Shown here piece by piece: positions 6,696-7,739 of a stretch of DNA of 7,739 nt. The notes under the pieces were generated by a model. It made no database searches. It was not told where the DNA came from and saw only the letters and a program-made list of their open reading frames with translations. This DNA is from Clostridia bacterium (GTDB lineage: Bacteria; Bacillota; Sulfobacillia; SLMV01): NCBI GenBank assembly GCA_007136565.1, contig SLGS01000200.1, forward strand, positions 1 through 7,739. The letters run 5' to 3'. The position numbers and the translations under genes were made by a program. The number at the start of each line of letters is the position of its first letter. The stretch's first letter is position 1.

Positions 6696-7314
6696 CTATC
6701 TTCGAGCCATCCTTCGCGGAGATCGTCCCGCTGCCTCCCGACTGGTGATCGAGGCCCGAAACGCGGGCGCATCCGTGATGGACCTTTACGAGGAAGTGAT
6801 CGGTCCCGCCATGCAGAGCCTCGGCGACATGTGGTACCGTGATGAAGTCACCGTCGCCCAGGAACACGTAGCCACGGCGGTGACCGAACTCATCCTAACT
6901 CGATGCTACGAGTGGTTGCTCGACGACATTGATCCCGAGATCTACGGGTCGGCCGTTCTCGCCTGCCCGGGAGAAGAACTGCATCAAGTAGGCTTGCGCA
7001 TGTTCTCGGACGTCCTGGACGCCGTCGGTATGGACTCTTATTACTGTGGCCCCAGGACCCCGGCGGAGGAAATCCCGGGGATCGTCGGCGAAGTTGAAGC
7101 GAGATTGCTCGCGCTTTCGGTTTCCATGCCCACCCATCTACCTGTGCTAAAGGCCACACTCCAGCGAGTGCGCCAAAACGATCCGCGGGTATTGATCCTG
7201 GTCGGTGGCAGGGCCGTCGGTGCCGGCAGGCGGATGCTCGACGAACTGGACGTTCGAGTCAGTTCGAATATTCGCGACGGCCTGAAAATCGTCCGCGAAG
7301 AGCTGTCCGATTGA
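6661..7314 (+). CDS. Stand-alone cobalamin-binding protein, CarH-type sensor without DNA-binding domain
   Basis: This 217-residue cytoplasmic protein has a four-helix cap (B12-binding_2 type, about 8-90) followed by a Rossmann-like B12-binding domain (about 96-215). The cap contains GDMWYRDEVTVAQEHVATA, in which Trp58-x9-Glu68-His69 matches the W-x9-EH motif of CarH/LitR adenosylcobalamin photoreceptors. The B12 domain has Glu106-x-His108-x-x-Gly111 (CPGEELHQVG); His108 should be the lower cobalt ligand. LSVSM (152-156) and LVGGRAVGAG (180-189) are the later loop motifs. In CarH, light breaks the adenosyl-cobalt bond and alters oligomerisation and DNA binding; here no MerR-type helix-turn-helix is present, so the output must be through partners. 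The corrinoid-methyltransferase motif DxHDIG is absent, which argues against a catalytic corrinoid protein. The order cyclase, helical protein, B12 protein suggests control of c-di-GMP synthesis. Whether it senses light, B12 status or redox cannot be told from sequence. Confidence 0.92.
   Translation: MSKNPDRDFTGDYLRAILRGDRPAASRLVIEARNAGASVMDLYEEVIGPAMQSLGDMWYRDEVTVAQEHVATAVTELILTRCYEWLLDDIDPEIYGSAVLACPGEELHQVGLRMFSDVLDAVGMDSYYCGPRTPAEEIPGIVGEVEARLLALSVSMPTHLPVLKATLQRVRQNDPRVLILVGGRAVGAGRRMLDELDVRVSSNIRDGLKIVREELSD
6670..6685. repeat. 16-bp perfect palindrome in the gene overlap
   Basis: AATCCCGATCGGGATT is self-complementary over all 16 bases. It lies 9 nt after the A of the cobalamin-gene ATG, within the segment read in two frames (end of the helical protein, start of the B12 protein). 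As DNA it could bind a dimeric regulator; as RNA it would form a 6-bp stem with a GATC loop that competes with the stem over the ribosome binding site. Confidence 0.6.
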
Positions 7315-7404
7315 TCGAGCCCGTTTCCGCCACTCCCCGCCGGGGTAGACCAAAATCGAAGAGGATCATCGAGACGACGTTTCATCCGACTGGGAGGACA
7401 TAAC

Positions 7405-7739
7405 ATGACAGAAGACAGTAGGCAGCAATCCCTCCGCCTGGCCGTGGAGTTGGAAGAGGAAGGCAACCGCTACTACGCAGAGGAAGCCGCAAGGTCTGAT
7501 AATCCACTGGCAAAGGCGGTACTGGAGGCCCTGGCCGCCCAGGAGATCCAACACAGGGATAGGGTACTGCAACTCGCCGAAGGCCACGGTCTACCCGAGG
7601 CCCTAGATACCGAAGAAAGAGATCTCGAGGACGAGGTAAAGGCGGTCTTTGAATCCTTCTCCGCGGAAGAAAGGGAAGGTTGGACCACCGAGAACACCTC
7701 GGTATACGAACACGCCATGGAACTCGAAAGAAAGTCGTA
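7405..7739 (+). CDS. Rubrerythrin/ferritin-like diiron protein, 3' end missing
   Basis: The visible 111 residues form a helical, Glu-rich protein of the rubrerythrin/ferritin-like superfamily (COG1633-like). The first helix has AVELEEEGNRYY (13-24), with Glu17 and Gly20 matching the ExxGxxxY iron-ligand pattern. The second has Glu47-x-x-His50 (AAQEIQHRDRV), the ExxH ligand pair. The last visible helix begins YEHAMELERKS (101-111), where Glu106 or Glu108 would be the next ligand. The fourth helix and its ExxH pair, and any rubredoxin tail, lie beyond the window. Family members typically reduce peroxide or handle iron in anaerobes; without the C-terminus the exact type is open. GGGAGG (7392-7397) lies 7 nt before the ATG, supporting the start. 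A 90-nt gap separates it from the cobalamin gene, with only a short CCCC-GCC-GGGG stem at 7335-7345 in it, so it may be independently transcribed. Confidence 0.87.
   Translation, partial: MTEDSRQQSLRLAVELEEEGNRYYAEEAARSDNPLAKAVLEALAAQEIQHRDRVLQLAEGHGLPEALDTEERDLEDEVKAVFESFSAEEREGWTTENTSVYEHAMELERKS

Noticed and set aside
6661..7314. Corrinoid methyltransferase component (MtaC/MtbC type) for the cobalamin protein
   Set aside because: The DxHDIG motif of those proteins is replaced by ELHQVG, the cap carries W-x9-EH, and no methyltransferase gene is adjacent.
7335..7345. CCCC-GCC-GGGG as a terminator of the B12 gene
   Set aside because: Four base pairs with a three-base loop and no following T-run; common by chance at this GC content.
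1..7739. CRISPR arrays, tRNA or rRNA genes, insertion sequences
   Set aside because: No regularly spaced direct repeats, no tRNA-like cloverleaf or rRNA signature, and no transposase or terminal inverted repeats were seen.

Overview
The window is about 60% GC, and every recognisable gene is on the + strand with short gaps or overlaps. The gene content suggests an anaerobic or microaerophilic bacterium: a PflX-type radical SAM protein, a rubrerythrin-like diiron protein, and GntP and YeiH transporters. Purine-rich Shine-Dalgarno (SD) sequences precede most genes, and ATA (Ile) and AGG (Arg) codons are frequent for this GC content. That pattern fits some Synergistota, deep-branching Actinomycetota or Firmicutes lineages, but the phylum cannot be fixed from the window alone.

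Positions 1-2132 hold two probably unrelated housekeeping-type enzymes. One is the C-terminal part of a PflX-like radical SAM protein, cut by the window edge. The other is a complete M24 metallopeptidase of the Xaa-Pro aminopeptidase/prolidase type with all five metal ligands.

Positions 2215-5338 are a membrane-protein block: a small multi-pass protein resembling the LiaI/LiaF transmembrane region, a GntP-family permease, a previously uncalled 37-residue single-helix ORF (4151-4264), and a YeiH-family putative sulfate exporter. The micro-ORF lies 15 nt ahead of YeiH and resembles an N-terminal segment fused to some YeiH homologues. The spacer between GntP and the micro-ORF carries overlapping inverted repeats.

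Positions 5376-7314 are the most interesting part, a tightly packed three-gene signalling cassette. It consists of a PAS-like/coiled-coil/GGDEF diguanylate cyclase with intact active site and inhibitory I-site, an all-helical 129-aa protein whose ATG directly follows the cyclase stop, and a stand-alone cobalamin-binding protein whose ORF overlaps the helical one by 35 nt. The cobalamin protein has the W-x9-EH cap motif and E-x-H-x-x-G motif of CarH/LitR photoreceptors but no DNA-binding domain. I infer a B12-based (possibly light- or redox-responsive) input controlling c-di-GMP output, with the sensor split over two genes. Two structural signals sit in this cassette: a 14-bp hairpin inside the cyclase coding sequence and a 16-bp perfect palindrome just after the start of the cobalamin gene.

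After a 90-nt gap, a ferritin-like/rubrerythrin-family protein begins at 7405 and runs off the window.
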